From Variovorax boronicumulans (GTDB lineage Bacteria; Pseudomonadota; Gammaproteobacteria; Burkholderiales; Burkholderiaceae_C), in contig NZ_JAAAFX010000007.1 in NCBI RefSeq assembly GCF_019352895.1, positions 415,132 to 479,131 on the forward strand: a stretch of 64,000 nt of DNA, written 5' to 3'. The position numbers and the translations under genes are program-made. The notes under the pieces were generated by a model. It had not been told where the DNA came from, made no database searches, and saw only the letters and a program-made list of their open reading frames with translations. Numbering within the stretch: position 1 is the stretch's first letter; every line of letters starts with the position of its first letter. Below, one piece after another: positions 37,031 through 47,373 of this stretch.

Positions 37031-38425
37031 ATGACAGACATCTGGCGCCTCTCGGCCTCCGCACTCGCGACCCTGGTCGCCCAACGCAAGCTCTCCGCCG
37101 TCGAGGCCGCCCGCGCGGCGCTCGCCCGGCTCGAGGCGGTCAACCCGCGGCTCAACGCCGTGGTCGACTGCCGCCCCGACGCGGTGCTGCGCCGCGCCGA
37201 AGCCATCGATGCCGCCCTGGCGCGGGGCGAGCGCCTGGGCCCGCTGGCCGGCGTGCCGGTCACCGTCAAGGTCAACATCGACCAGGCGGGCTTCGCCACC
37301 ACCAACGGCGTGCGGCTGCAGCAAGACCGCATCGCCGCCACCAACAGCCCGGTGGTCGACAACCTGGAGCGGGCCGGCGCGGTGATCGTCGGCCGCACCA
37401 ACACGCCTGCCTTCAGCTACCGCTGGTTCACCGACAACCGGCTGCACGGCCGCACGCTCAACCCGCGCAATGCAGCGCTCACGCCGGGCGGTTCGTCCGG
37501 CGGCGCGGCCTCGGCCGTGGCCGCGGGCATCGGCCACATCGCGCACGGCACCGACATCGCCGGTTCGATCCGCTACCCGGCCTATGCCTGCGGCGTGCAC
37601 GGGCTGCGCCCCTCGCTGGGGCGGGTGGCGGCCTTCAACGCCTCGGGGCCCGAGCGAACGATCGGCGGCCAAATCACCGCCGTGTCGGGCCCGCTCGCGC
37701 GCACCATGCCCGACCTGCGGCTGGCGCTGGCCGCCATGTCCGGGGCCGACGATCGCGATCCGTGGTGGGTGCCCGCTCCGCTCGAAGGCCCCGGCCGGCC
37801 TCGCGTCGCCGCGCTGTGCCTGCGCCCCGATGGGCTCGCCACCGCGCCCGAGATCGTCGCGGCGCTGCTGGACGCGGCCGAGCGCCTGCGCGACGCCGGC
37901 TGGACCGTGGAAGAGATCGACGACGTCCCGCCGCTCGAGGAAGCCTGCCGTGTGCAGACCGTGCTCTGGATGGGCGACGGCTACGAAGCCATGGTCGAGG
38001 CCGCGCGGCTGGAGGGCGACGCCGGCGCCATCGCCGCGCTCGCAGGCCAGGCCGGCGCCGCGGCCGCGCTCACCGCGGCGCAGCTGTCGGCCGCGCTGGT
38101 CCAGCGCGCCACGCTGGCCCGCGCCTGGCAGCAGTTCTTCGGCGGGCGCCATGCCGTGCTGCTGATGCCCGCCAGCGCCGAGCTGCCCTTCGCGGCCGAC
38201 CTCGACCTGCAGGGCCCCGAGGCCTACGCCCGCGTGTGGGCCGCGCAGACGCCGATGATCGGCCTGCCGCTCACCGGCCTGCCCTCGCTGGTGGTCGCGA
38301 CCGGCATGGCCGGCACCAGCCCGGTCGGGGTGCAGCTGGTGGCCGGGCGTTTCCGAGAAGACCTGTGCCTGGCGGCCGGCGAGGCCATCGAGGCGCGGGG
38401 TGGGCCGCCGATGCCTGTGGACTGA
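37031..38425 (+). CDS. amidase (amidase signature family)
   Basis: A 464-residue hydrolase with the Ser-cisSer-Lys triad in place: Lys80 (VTVKVNIDQAG), cis-Ser155 in TPGGSSGGAAS, nucleophile Ser179 in GTDIAGSIRYPA, the last two separated by the usual 24 residues. Such enzymes hydrolyse amides, including aryl and acyl amides; the substrate is unknown. It is unlikely to be GatA because no gatB/gatC is adjacent. ATG 37031 is chosen over 36995, since the palindrome just upstream is more likely regulatory than coding. Confidence 0.88.
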   Translation: MTDIWRLSASALATLVAQRKLSAVEAARAALARLEAVNPRLNAVVDCRPDAVLRRAEAIDAALARGERLGPLAGVPVTVKVNIDQAGFATTNGVRLQQDRIAATNSPVVDNLERAGAVIVGRTNTPAFSYRWFTDNRLHGRTLNPRNAALTPGGSSGGAASAVAAGIGHIAHGTDIAGSIRYPAYACGVHGLRPSLGRVAAFNASGPERTIGGQITAVSGPLARTMPDLRLALAAMSGADDRDPWWVPAPLEGPGRPRVAALCLRPDGLATAPEIVAALLDAAERLRDAGWTVEEIDDVPPLEEACRVQTVLWMGDGYEAMVEAARLEGDAGAIAALAGQAGAAAALTAAQLSAALVQRATLARAWQQFFGGRHAVLLMPASAELPFAADLDLQGPEAYARVWAAQTPMIGLPLTGLPSLVVATGMAGTSPVGVQLVAGRFREDLCLAAGEAIEARGGPPMPVD

Positions 38426-38455
38426 GGCGGATGGAGGGGTTGGGGGGCGGTTCGT

Positions 38456-38740
38456 CTACTTGAGCTCGATCTCGACGAAGACGAACTCGAAGTCGTTGGC
38501 ATTGATCACGTTGTGCTCGACGCCGGTGAGCCGCGTGTACGACACCCCGGCCGTGAGCGGGCTGCGCAGCGTGCCCTGAGGCGTCTCGCGCAGCAGCGTG
38601 CCGGTGGTCATGGGCACCACGACGCAGTCCCTGCCGTGGCGGTGATGGCCTGTCTCGGCACCCGGCGCAAAGCGCCATTCCGTGACCCGTGTGCGCTCGT
38701 TGTCGATCTGGACGGTGGGAATGGCTCGCGGACGTGTCAT
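38456..38740 (-). CDS. small cupin domain protein
   Basis: A 94-residue single-domain cupin. The metal-site region GAETGHHRHGRDCVVVPMTTG gives two or three His, and HNVINANDFEFVFVEIELK forms the second motif. Function unknown; similar small cupins act as sugar- or acid-binding or isomerising proteins. ATG 38740 overlaps the acetyltransferase stop by four bases (ATGA), fixing the start and implying coupling. Confidence 0.8.
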   Translation of the reverse strand: MTRPRAIPTVQIDNERTRVTEWRFAPGAETGHHRHGRDCVVVPMTTGTLLRETPQGTLRSPLTAGVSYTRLTGVEHNVINANDFEFVFVEIELK

Positions 38741-39279
38741 GGGCCGCATGCCCGCATGCCCGCAAGCTCCGTGCCTTCGGCCGCCGATGCATCGCGCAGG
38801 GTGCACGGCTCGGAAAGCCGTCGCGTCATGCGCGCGTTGCGCAGCACCACGCCGCGCAGCGTCACCTCTCGCCGGTGTGCGATTTCGAAACCCGAGCGGC
38901 GGAAGAAGGCTTCGGCGGCGAGGCTCACATGGGCCCACAGGCCGGCGATGCCGCGATCGCGTGCCGAAGCCTCGATGCGCGCCATCAGCGCCTTCGCCAC
39001 CCCGCGCCCACCGCAGTCACCGGCCACGAAGAACATGTCGATGTGGCCGGACGGCTGCAGGTCCGCAAAGCCCGCGATGCGCCCATCGAGCTCGGCGACG
39101 AAGGGCTGCAGCATGCGCATGCGCTCGGCCCACTGTGCCGCATCGTGCTCGCTCGGCGCCCAGGCCGCGCGCTCGGCGGGCGTGTAGTACGGCGCGGCGA
39201 GGGTGTGGACGGAGGATTCGAAGACGGCGCGCAGGGCGGAGGCGTCGGCGGGCGTGAATGCCCGGATGTGCAGTGGCAT
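38737..39279 (-). CDS. GNAT family N-acetyltransferase
   Basis: A 180-residue acetyl-CoA-dependent transferase. The acetyl-CoA loop is in the segment DCGGRGVAKALMARIEASA, following the strand IDMFFVAGD; the C-terminal RRSGFEIAHRREVTLRG is typical. The acceptor (small amine or protein N-terminus) is unknown. It lies between a membrane-protein gene (11 bases upstream) and the cupin (four-base overlap). Confidence 0.87.
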   Translation of the reverse strand: MPLHIRAFTPADASALRAVFESSVHTLAAPYYTPAERAAWAPSEHDAAQWAERMRMLQPFVAELDGRIAGFADLQPSGHIDMFFVAGDCGGRGVAKALMARIEASARDRGIAGLWAHVSLAAEAFFRRSGFEIAHRREVTLRGVVLRNARMTRRLSEPCTLRDASAAEGTELAGMRACGP

Positions 39280-39290
39280 GGCGGTGCGCG

Positions 39291-40196
39291 TCAGAGGCTG
39301 TCGATCGCTTCGACCACGGCGCCTTCGGTCGGGATGCGGCGCACCGAGTTGCCGGTGGGGTCGTACAGGACCACCGCGCCTGTCGTGGCGAAGACGAGCC
39401 GGCCTTTCTCGATCTTGCCATCGCCACGGATGACTGCCACGCAGTCTGCGCCGCGGGCGCGCTTTCCCACCACCTTTGCTTCGGGTGGCCGCATCAGGGT
39501 GTCGATGCGCTGCTGGCGCGAGATGCAGACCTTGGGCTCGACCACCCAGTTGCGGATGTGGACTTCGCCTGCGGAGAGGCCGGCGATGGGGACAGTCGCC
39601 AAGGCGGTTCCCATCACCATCATTGCGAGAAAGCCGCCGATCACGATTGCAGGAGCCGCGAGCGTGACGAACGCTGGAATGAAAAGCACCAGCAGGAGCG
39701 TTTCAAACCAGCGTTTGTCTTGGAGGCTTTGGCGCAATTTCGTGCGTGTGCGTTGCGCCACCGCAGATTTCAGCCCTCGCCTCCCATACCACCGCAGCGC
39801 GAGGAACGCGAAGAAGACGATGGACAAGACGAGAGAGGTTTTCCAGAGTCGCCAGATGGTCGGGCTCAGGCGTTGCCATACCTCCGCAACAAAGCCCCAC
39901 GTGTCAGGGTGCGAAATGCCTGAAAACACCTGAGCAACAGCCCATCCACCCAGGTTGAACAGATCGATGGCCGAACTGAACAACGTGGCGTGCGGAACGC
40001 CCAGCGTGCTCTGGACCGCGAGCGCCACGCCATAGCCCAGCAAGGCCAGCACGATGCCGGCCGTGGACGCCAGTGCCAGCACGACACCCAGCCAGTGGGT
40101 GCCGCGCTTGGCCAACGCATCCTTGGCGTCGTCGTGGCCCGCGCGCATGTCCGCAGCGGGCGCGAGCACGCGCAAGGCGGTGTCCGGGCCGCTCAC
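39291..40196 (-). CDS. predicted inner membrane protein of unknown function
   Basis: About 301 residues with a hydrophobic pair near residues 33-80, another segment TSLVLSIVFFAFLALRW, and a long double segment LLVLFIPAFVTLAAPAIVIGG onward. The C-terminal ~80 residues are soluble and end in KGRLVFATTGAVVLYDPTG, suggesting a small beta domain. No family was recognised. The start is uncertain: GTG 40196 or ATG 40148; the open frame extends into the zinc-ribbon gene. It follows that gene by 11 bases and precedes the acetyltransferase by 11 bases. Confidence 0.65.
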   Translation of the reverse strand: MSGPDTALRVLAPAADMRAGHDDAKDALAKRGTHWLGVVLALASTAGIVLALLGYGVALAVQSTLGVPHATLFSSAIDLFNLGGWAVAQVFSGISHPDTWGFVAEVWQRLSPTIWRLWKTSLVLSIVFFAFLALRWYGRRGLKSAVAQRTRTKLRQSLQDKRWFETLLLVLFIPAFVTLAAPAIVIGGFLAMMVMGTALATVPIAGLSAGEVHIRNWVVEPKVCISRQQRIDTLMRPPEAKVVGKRARGADCVAVIRGDGKIEKGRLVFATTGAVVLYDPTGNSVRRIPTEGAVVEAIDSL

Positions 40197-40207
40197 GGCG
40201 GAGTCGT

Positions 40208-40462
40208 CTACCGCCCCGCCACCGACCACCCCGCATGCAGGTTGGCCTTGTCGTTCTCGTATTCCCAGCGCGTGCCGCAGCGGTCGCAGCGGTAGCTGGT
40301 GACCGTCACCGAGCGGCCGTCCTCGCGTTCTTCCTTGCGGTTGCTGCCTTGCACCAGCTCGGCATGGCCTGGCGCGCGGCGCCAGTTGCGCTGGATGCCG
40401 GTGCAGGGTTCGCACAGCTCCATCTTCTTCTGATCGGCCTGTCGGGCGCTTGCGATGCTCAT
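40208..40462 (-). CDS. small zinc-ribbon-like protein
   Basis: An 84-residue protein with two Cys pairs, CEPC near residue 17 and CDRC near residue 61, the second in YRCDRCGTRWEYEND. Spacing suits one zinc ribbon formed by the pairs. No known family was recognised and no DNA-binding or enzymatic motif is evident. It lies just upstream of the membrane protein, suggesting joint expression. Confidence 0.7.
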   Translation of the reverse strand: MSIASARQADQKKMELCEPCTGIQRNWRRAPGHAELVQGSNRKEEREDGRSVTVTSYRCDRCGTRWEYENDKANLHAGWSVAGR

Positions 40463-40502
40463 GATGGGGCTCGTTTCGTGATGGCGAAGATGAAGGGGGC
40501 GA

Positions 40503-40979
40503 TCAATGGTGGTGGCCGCCGGCGCCGTGCACGTGGCGATGCTCCAGCTCCTCGGGGGCGGCGGCGCGCACTTCCAGCACCTTGAGCGCGAAGCGCAGCT
40601 CCAGGCCGGCCAGCGGGTGGTTGCCGTCGAGCAGCACCTTGTCGCCCTTGATCTTCTTCACGTAGAACACATGCGGCGTGCCCTGGTCGTCGCGGCCTTC
40701 GAGCTGGCCACCGACCTTCACGCCCGGCGGGAACTCGCTCTTGGGGATGGTGCGTTCCAGCGCGGGGTCGCGCACGCCGAAGGCGTCTTCGGGCTTGAGC
40801 TGCAGCGTGACGGCGTAGCCGGCTTCCTGGCCGTCCAGCGCCTCCTCGATCTTCGGCAGCGTGTTGTCGTAGCCGCCATGCAGGTAGCCCATGGGCTCCT
40901 TGGCTTCCTCGATGAGCTTGCCCTGCAGGTCGCTGACCTTGTAGCGGAGGGTGACGACGGTGTCTTTTTCGATTTTCAT
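40503..40979 (-). CDS. slyD: FKBP-type peptidyl-prolyl cis-trans isomerase, SlyD-like
   Basis: A 158-residue folding helper. The FKBP core is interrupted by the insert-in-flap domain (LQLKPEDAFGVRDPALERTIPKSEFP), as in SlyD. The C-terminal tail is His-rich (ELEHRHVHGAGGHHH), like the metal-binding tail of SlyD that serves nickel handling in other bacteria, though shorter. ATG 40979 begins the conserved MKIEKDTVVTLRYKV. Confidence 0.88.
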   Translation of the reverse strand: MKIEKDTVVTLRYKVSDLQGKLIEEAKEPMGYLHGGYDNTLPKIEEALDGQEAGYAVTLQLKPEDAFGVRDPALERTIPKSEFPPGVKVGGQLEGRDDQGTPHVFYVKKIKGDKVLLDGNHPLAGLELRFALKVLEVRAAAPEELEHRHVHGAGGHHH

Positions 40980-41095
40980 GGGGAGCATTGTCCCGCAGAG
41001 CGGCCCGCGCTGCACCCAGGGCGCCGGCTGCCGCAGGCGCTGGCGCTGCTTTTCCCGCCTGCGATGCCAGCCGCGCGCGGTGCTCGGCCCCGGCC

Positions 41096-42031
41096 TCAGC
41101 GCTGCCGGTACACCCGCCCGAGGGCGGTCGCCAGCGCCATCGACAGCCGCCGCCGCACCAGCGTCAGGGGCGACAGCGACGCCAGCGGCCCGCGCGTGAA
41201 GCGGTAGAAGGACTGGCTCGCGACCGACGGCGGCCGTCCGCGCAGCGCGCCGCGGAAATGCCGGCCCTGCCAGGGCTTGGCCGCCCCCACCGCATGCGAC
41301 AGGTGCCGCCCGCCCGGCACGAAATCCATCGCCTCCGGGCCCTGCGTGCACAGCGGGGCGCCGTCCAGCATCAGCGCGAAGTTGAGCGCGTCCTCGTCGG
41401 TCGAATGAAAGGGATGGTCGGGTGCGCCCAGCTTGCGCTGCCGCAGCGCCCCGCCGTGGTCTTCGGCGATCCGTTCGCACAGGCGCTGCCACGTGGCGAG
41501 CAGTGCATCGTGCGCGCGCGGCACGCCGACGAAGCCGCTGTTGTAGTAGCGCGCCAGCGCGCGCTGCGGCACCTCGCCATGCGCAGCGAAGAAGTGCCGC
41601 CAGCCCTCGCGCCTGGGGTGGTCCGACGGCAGCGCGCTATCGAGGTCCTCGACCAGCGCGACCTCGCCACCGGCGAACCAGGCCTCGATCTCTGCCCATG
41701 CGCACTTCACGACCAGGTCCGGGTCGAGGTACACCACCGCCTCGGCGGCTGGGTCGTGCACCTGCAGCAGCTCGCGCATGAAGGCCGGCTTCTGGTAGTT
41801 GAGGCTGCGCGGCGGGTCGAGCGCCAGGGTCTGCAGCACCACCTGCGGCGTGACCTGGAGCCGGCCCGCACGGCGGTCGAAACGCGCATGCCGCGCCAGC
41901 CACGCGGGCAGCGGCCCGCGGTGCCCGGCCCACACCGTGCCCTGGTACCCGGCGGCCACCAGCGAGTTCACCAGCGTCGCCACGCCGTGGTGGTAGTGGC
42001 CTTCGAAGAGGGTGCAGAGGGCGATTCGCAT
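41096..42031 (-). CDS. glycosyltransferase-like protein (GT-A type)
   Basis: A 311-residue protein starting MRIALCTLFEGHYHHGVATL with a nucleotide-sugar-style first strand, and later the acidic YLDPDLVVK, a DxD-type metal site. LNYQKPAFMRELL and NFALMLDG resemble GT8-like transferases that move a sugar onto an acceptor. It is an orphan; no polysaccharide cluster is adjacent. ATG 42031 is preferred over 42049, as the latter adds six polar residues before the strand. Confidence 0.6.
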   Translation of the reverse strand: MRIALCTLFEGHYHHGVATLVNSLVAAGYQGTVWAGHRGPLPAWLARHARFDRRAGRLQVTPQVVLQTLALDPPRSLNYQKPAFMRELLQVHDPAAEAVVYLDPDLVVKCAWAEIEAWFAGGEVALVEDLDSALPSDHPRREGWRHFFAAHGEVPQRALARYYNSGFVGVPRAHDALLATWQRLCERIAEDHGGALRQRKLGAPDHPFHSTDEDALNFALMLDGAPLCTQGPEAMDFVPGGRHLSHAVGAAKPWQGRHFRGALRGRPPSVASQSFYRFTRGPLASLSPLTLVRRRLSMALATALGRVYRQR

Positions 42032-42252
42032 GGGGGGATGATCGCGCACTGGGGACGTCCCGCGGCCGGCGCGGTGCGAAGCGCGAGGGGTTGCAAACCT
42101 ACAATTCCATGCAGCGGAGCGACGGCTGGATGTCCAAGCGAGCGCGTGCGAGGCTTGCCAGCGACCTCGAGGCTGTTTTCAACGGACAGCGCAGCGCTCG
42201 TCGGGCTCCGGTCGTCGGTTTTCCATCAAGCACTGATGATCGGGCTGAAGCC

Positions 42253-42714
42253 ATGCGAAATCTATCCACCTGTCTGTTTGCCGCCGCGTCCTTCTTTCAT
42301 CTGGGCGCCATGGCCCAACCCGGTTTGTGCACGCCGGGTGAAGTCACGGAGTGGTCCTGCACAGCGAAGAGAAAAACCTATTCTCTGTGCGCCTCCAAGG
42401 ACCTCGGCGCCACGACGGGCTACATGCAGTACCGCGCGGGCAAAGCCTCGAAGACGGAATTCGTGTTCCCCGAACGACTGGAACATCCGAAGGGAAACTT
42501 TCGCCTTGTCCTGCAGGCAAAGGGCGTCATGTTGAATTTCTCGAATGCGGGTTACGAATACGCCATCCATGAGCCGCTGGCAGGGTCGACCCATATCGAT
42601 GTCGTCGACAGCCGGGGAGCCCGGGTTGCGGATGTGATGTGCCTTTCGGCGACGGAGACGCTGACATTGACGACCACGATGCAGCGCTTCGAACGCCTGG
42701 GCATTTATCGGTGA
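42253..42714 (+). CDS. small secreted protein of unknown function
   Basis: A 153-residue protein with a signal peptide (MRNLSTCLFAAASFFHLGAM, cleaved near AMAQ). The mature part has four Cys (LCTPG, WSCTAKR, LCASKD and VMCLS) and many short beta-type segments. No family was recognised. An upstream in-frame ATG at 42109 exists, but ATG 42253 alone gives the export signal. A TACAAT at 42100-42105 could be its -10. The 221-base gap upstream shows nothing else. Confidence 0.6.
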   Translation: MRNLSTCLFAAASFFHLGAMAQPGLCTPGEVTEWSCTAKRKTYSLCASKDLGATTGYMQYRAGKASKTEFVFPERLEHPKGNFRLVLQAKGVMLNFSNAGYEYAIHEPLAGSTHIDVVDSRGARVADVMCLSATETLTLTTTMQRFERLGIYR

Positions 42715-42802
42715 GTGGCCCGGCGAGGTCCGGCGCGTGCTGCAAGATCCGTCGCGTTGGTCTGTCCGAGCGTCCTGATTCCAGCCGGCGTCCACCATTC
42801 CC

Positions 42803-43288
42803 ATGCCCCGCATCGCCCTCATCTCCGACACCCATGGCCTGCTCCGCCCGGAAGCCCTGGCCTTTCTTGCCGGCAGCGACCACATCGTCCACGCCGGCGA
42901 CATCGGCGGCCCGGAGATCCTGGCTGCGCTGGCGGCCATGGCGCCCTTGAGCGTGGTGCGAGGCAACAACGACAGTGAGCCCTGGGCCGACGACATCCCG
43001 TCCTCGTTGACCGTCACGCTCGGTGGCGTCGCGGTGCATGCGGTGCACGACATCGCCGACCTGCACCTCGGCCCCGCCGACGGGGACGTGCGGGTGGTGG
43101 TGTCCGGCCATTCGCACAAGCCATCGATGGTCGAGCGCGACGGCGTGCTGTTCGTCAACCCCGGCAGCGCGGGGCCGCGGCGCTTCAGCCTGCCGATCTC
43201 GGTGGGGGAACGGCGGATCGACGAGAGAGGGCGCGTGACGCCGCGCCTGGTCACGTTGGCGGTGCCGCTCACGGCCTCACGCCGTTGA
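42803..43288 (+). CDS. metallophosphoesterase (YfcE/MJ0936 family)
   Basis: A 161-residue two-metal phosphatase. All signature blocks are present: ISDTHG, HAGDIGG, RGNNDSE, and GHSHKP near the C-terminus. Family members cleave phosphodiesters in vitro; physiological substrates are mostly unknown. It is monocistronic, and its stop codon lies inside an 18-bp perfect palindrome. Confidence 0.92.
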   Translation: MPRIALISDTHGLLRPEALAFLAGSDHIVHAGDIGGPEILAALAAMAPLSVVRGNNDSEPWADDIPSSLTVTLGGVAVHAVHDIADLHLGPADGDVRVVVSGHSHKPSMVERDGVLFVNPGSAGPRRFSLPISVGERRIDERGRVTPRLVTLAVPLTASRR

Positions 43289-43343
43289 GCTGGCCAGCTC
43301 AATCGCCGCAAAATATGCGGTGATTGAGGCGGCAATCGCCGCA
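43285..43343. repeat. palindrome cluster downstream of the metallophosphoesterase
   Basis: A perfect 18-bp palindrome, TTGAGCTGGCCAGCTCAA, at 43285-43302 overlaps the stop codon. It runs into AATCGCCGCA (43301), its inverted near copy TGCGGTGATT (43316-43325), and a second direct AATCGCCGCA (43334-43343) preceded by GCGGC. The arrangement could be a protein-binding array or a folded 3' end; no T-run makes it a standard terminator. The remaining ~300 bases up to DUF3606 hold no gene I can support. Confidence 0.55.
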
Positions 43344-43641
43344 TGCCCACCTCATCGCGCGCGGCCGGCGGGCTCATGCTGGCGTGCCACCAAATCGTCG
43401 GACCGGCACATTGACGGCTTCTCGGGTCAGATCCTGCGTGCACCCAACGAGCGCTATGACCAGCTGAGGCTGCGCAAAAAAGGAGCATCCCGTCACCGGC
43501 GCCGCAGCACGAGCTGCGAATCTGCCTGAGGTCCCCTTGCTGTGGGCATGCGCCGACGATCACGGCGTCGGATGGCCTACCGGACCACGTCGAGCGCAGC
43601 GCCAGGCTGGCGTGCTTCTCCCATCATTTGAAAGCCCGACC

Positions 43642-43863
43642 ATGTCCAAGCCCGACACCCCCGCCGCTTCCCCCGACCGCATCGACACGCAATCCGCCGC
43701 CTCGCTGGCCGAATGGGCCAAAAAGCTCGATGTGACCGACACCCAGCTGAAGGAAGCGGTGTCCAAAGTCGGCGACCGCGCCACCGACGTCGAACTGCAC
43801 CTCAAGGGCAGCCGCAGCACCACCAACACCGAGCGGGTCGACGAGACCGGCGACGCGCCTTGA
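43642..43863 (+). CDS. DUF3606 domain protein
   Basis: A 73-residue protein. RIDTQSAASLAEWAKKLDVT followed by QLKEAVSKVGDRATDVELHL is the compact helical DUF3606 pattern. Function unknown. ATG 43642 is chosen; the longer open frame from 43537 lacks similarity. It is convergent with the zinc-ribbon membrane protein gene. Confidence 0.8.
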   Translation: MSKPDTPAASPDRIDTQSAASLAEWAKKLDVTDTQLKEAVSKVGDRATDVELHLKGSRSTTNTERVDETGDAP

Positions 43864-43878
43864 GGAAGGCGCAGCCGG

Positions 43879-44640
43879 TCAGTAGCCTGAGGTGAGATTG
43901 CGCCGGGCCTCGTCGCGCTGGCGCTGTGCGCGCACCGCGTCGCAGCGTGGATGGCGCGCATAGGCGGCCTCGGCGCAGTGGCTGGCTTCGCAGCGAGCGG
44001 CGAAGGCGAAGAACAGGTGCTCGCAGCCGACGCGCGGGTCGGACCGCCCTGCGGCCGCCGAGGGCTTGCTTGCGGTCGTGGCGACGCGAGCCGGGTTTGC
44101 CGGACGCGCGGGCGGTGAAGCTGTGAGCGCCGGGGCTTTGTCGACCGACATCTCGCCGGGTGCCAGGGCAGATTCGAAGGGGACCACGGCCGGCGACCGC
44201 GTGGGGTTCGACGAAGCCGGCATCGAAGGCGCCGGACTCGCCGAAGGTGCAATCGCCGTCGTCGCTGCAAAAGCCGGAAGGGCCACGCTCTCCGCCGCCT
44301 TGGCCGGCACGACGGACGCACCCGGCCGCGCCGGGATCAGCGCGATCCAGACCAGCAGCGCGATCAGCACAGCGCTCAGCAGCGCCACGGCAACGAACCA
44401 GCCGCGCGCCCCGGGCACCGCCGTCAGGCCGTGTCGCGGCGGCGCAACCGCCGGTGCCGTGTGACGCGGTCGGGCCGGCGCCAGCGTCTCCAGTGCCGTG
44501 TGACGCGGTCGGGCCGGCGCCAGCGTCTCCAGTGCCGACGGCCCGGTGGCCGCAAAGGCCGGCAGCTTGGCCGCGCAGCCGCGACAGAACATGGCCTTGT
44601 CGCGGTTGAGTGCCTGGCAGGCCTGGCAGATGACGGTCAT
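43879..44640 (-). CDS. zinc-ribbon membrane protein with Ala/Pro linker
   Basis: A 253-residue protein with an N-terminal zinc ribbon (CQAC near residue 5 and CRGC near residue 19), one transmembrane segment (WFVAVALLSAVLIALLVWIA, about residues 80-100), a long Ala/Pro/Ser linker and a Cys-containing C-terminal domain (CEHLFFAFAARCEASHC). Zinc ribbons joined to one membrane helix occur in many envelope-associated proteins of unknown role. The 5' half holds a 39-bp in-frame tandem duplication. It lies 19 bases after glgX on the same strand. Confidence 0.65.
   Translation of the reverse strand: MTVICQACQALNRDKAMFCRGCAAKLPAFAATGPSALETLAPARPRHTALETLAPARPRHTAPAVAPPRHGLTAVPGARGWFVAVALLSAVLIALLVWIALIPARPGASVVPAKAAESVALPAFAATTAIAPSASPAPSMPASSNPTRSPAVVPFESALAPGEMSVDKAPALTASPPARPANPARVATTASKPSAAAGRSDPRVGCEHLFFAFAARCEASHCAEAAYARHPRCDAVRAQRQRDEARRNLTSGY
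44454..44531 (-). repeat. 39-bp tandem duplication (two copies) inside a coding region
   Basis: Two identical 39-base units, 44454-44492 and 44493-44531, lie head to tail. They encode the 13-residue unit LETLAPARPRHTA twice in the linker of the zinc-ribbon membrane protein. Because 39 is a multiple of three, the frame is kept. Identity of the copies suggests a recent slippage duplication. Confidence 0.9.
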
Positions 44641-44659
44641 GCGCGCTCCCGGCGTGGGA

Positions 44660-46798
<2,139 letters not shown>

Positions 46799-46913
46799 GG
46801 AGCGGTCCGGGGCAAAGAGCCGAACTGTCATGCCGCGCGCGCTGCCGCGCCACGGGAAGGTCGCTGGACTTCGCGTAGGCCGGCGCCATGCCCGCGCCGC
46901 CGGCGTGCCGCGA

Positions 46914-47312
46914 TCAGCGCATGCGGTCGCCGTCGCGCACCGATTCGACCGCGCCGTTGTAGAGCCGCACGATACCCAGGAAGGCCCCCGGGCCGCGGTC
47001 GTAGGTCCAGTCTTCCATCGGTACGCATTGCGGCAGCAGCAGCGCATCGGGGCCCTGGCGGCGTTGCGAGGGCACGATCCAGCCCAGCTGGTAGGTCGGC
47101 ACGCAGATGCTCTCCCGGTCCAGCGGCTGGCCGCACTTCTGCAGCACCGACACGCGCGAGTCGCCCCGGCTCACGAGGTAGCCGTTGCAGCCGAGCGATT
47201 GCGCCTGCGCGGCGGGTGCGAGCAGGGCGGCAGCCGCGGCCAGCAGCCAGGGCGCGAGCCTTGCAGCAGGGTGACGCAAGGCCGAAGGAAAAACGCGGGC
47301 GAGGAAGTGCAT
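46914..47312 (-). CDS. DUF2845-type secreted protein
   Basis: A 132-residue protein with a long signal peptide ending PAAQAQS. The mature part starts LGCNGYLVSRGDSRVSVLQKCGQP, the typical opening of DUF2845 proteins, and carries four Cys that could form two disulfides. Function unknown. ATG 47312 is chosen because it starts the signal; the frame is open farther upstream. Confidence 0.78.
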   Translation of the reverse strand: MHFLARVFPSALRHPAARLAPWLLAAAAALLAPAAQAQSLGCNGYLVSRGDSRVSVLQKCGQPLDRESICVPTYQLGWIVPSQRRQGPDALLLPQCVPMEDWTYDRGPGAFLGIVRLYNGAVESVRDGDRMR

Positions 47313-47373
47313 GCCCGAAAGTTTAGGGACAAACACGAACGAGGGCGGCGCCGACGGGCACCGCGCGCCGGCG

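Noticed and set aside
36783..37064. Minus-strand ORF of 93 codons in the RND/amidase gap
   Set aside because: No ribosome site, no recognised pattern, Cys/Arg-rich composition typical of a shadow frame.
43320..43529. 69-codon plus-strand ORF in the palindrome gap
   Set aside because: Starts inside the repeat cluster, has no ribosome site and no recognisable pattern.
44454..44531. Possible CRISPR-like repeat
   Set aside because: Only two adjacent copies with no spacers, within a coding region and in frame.
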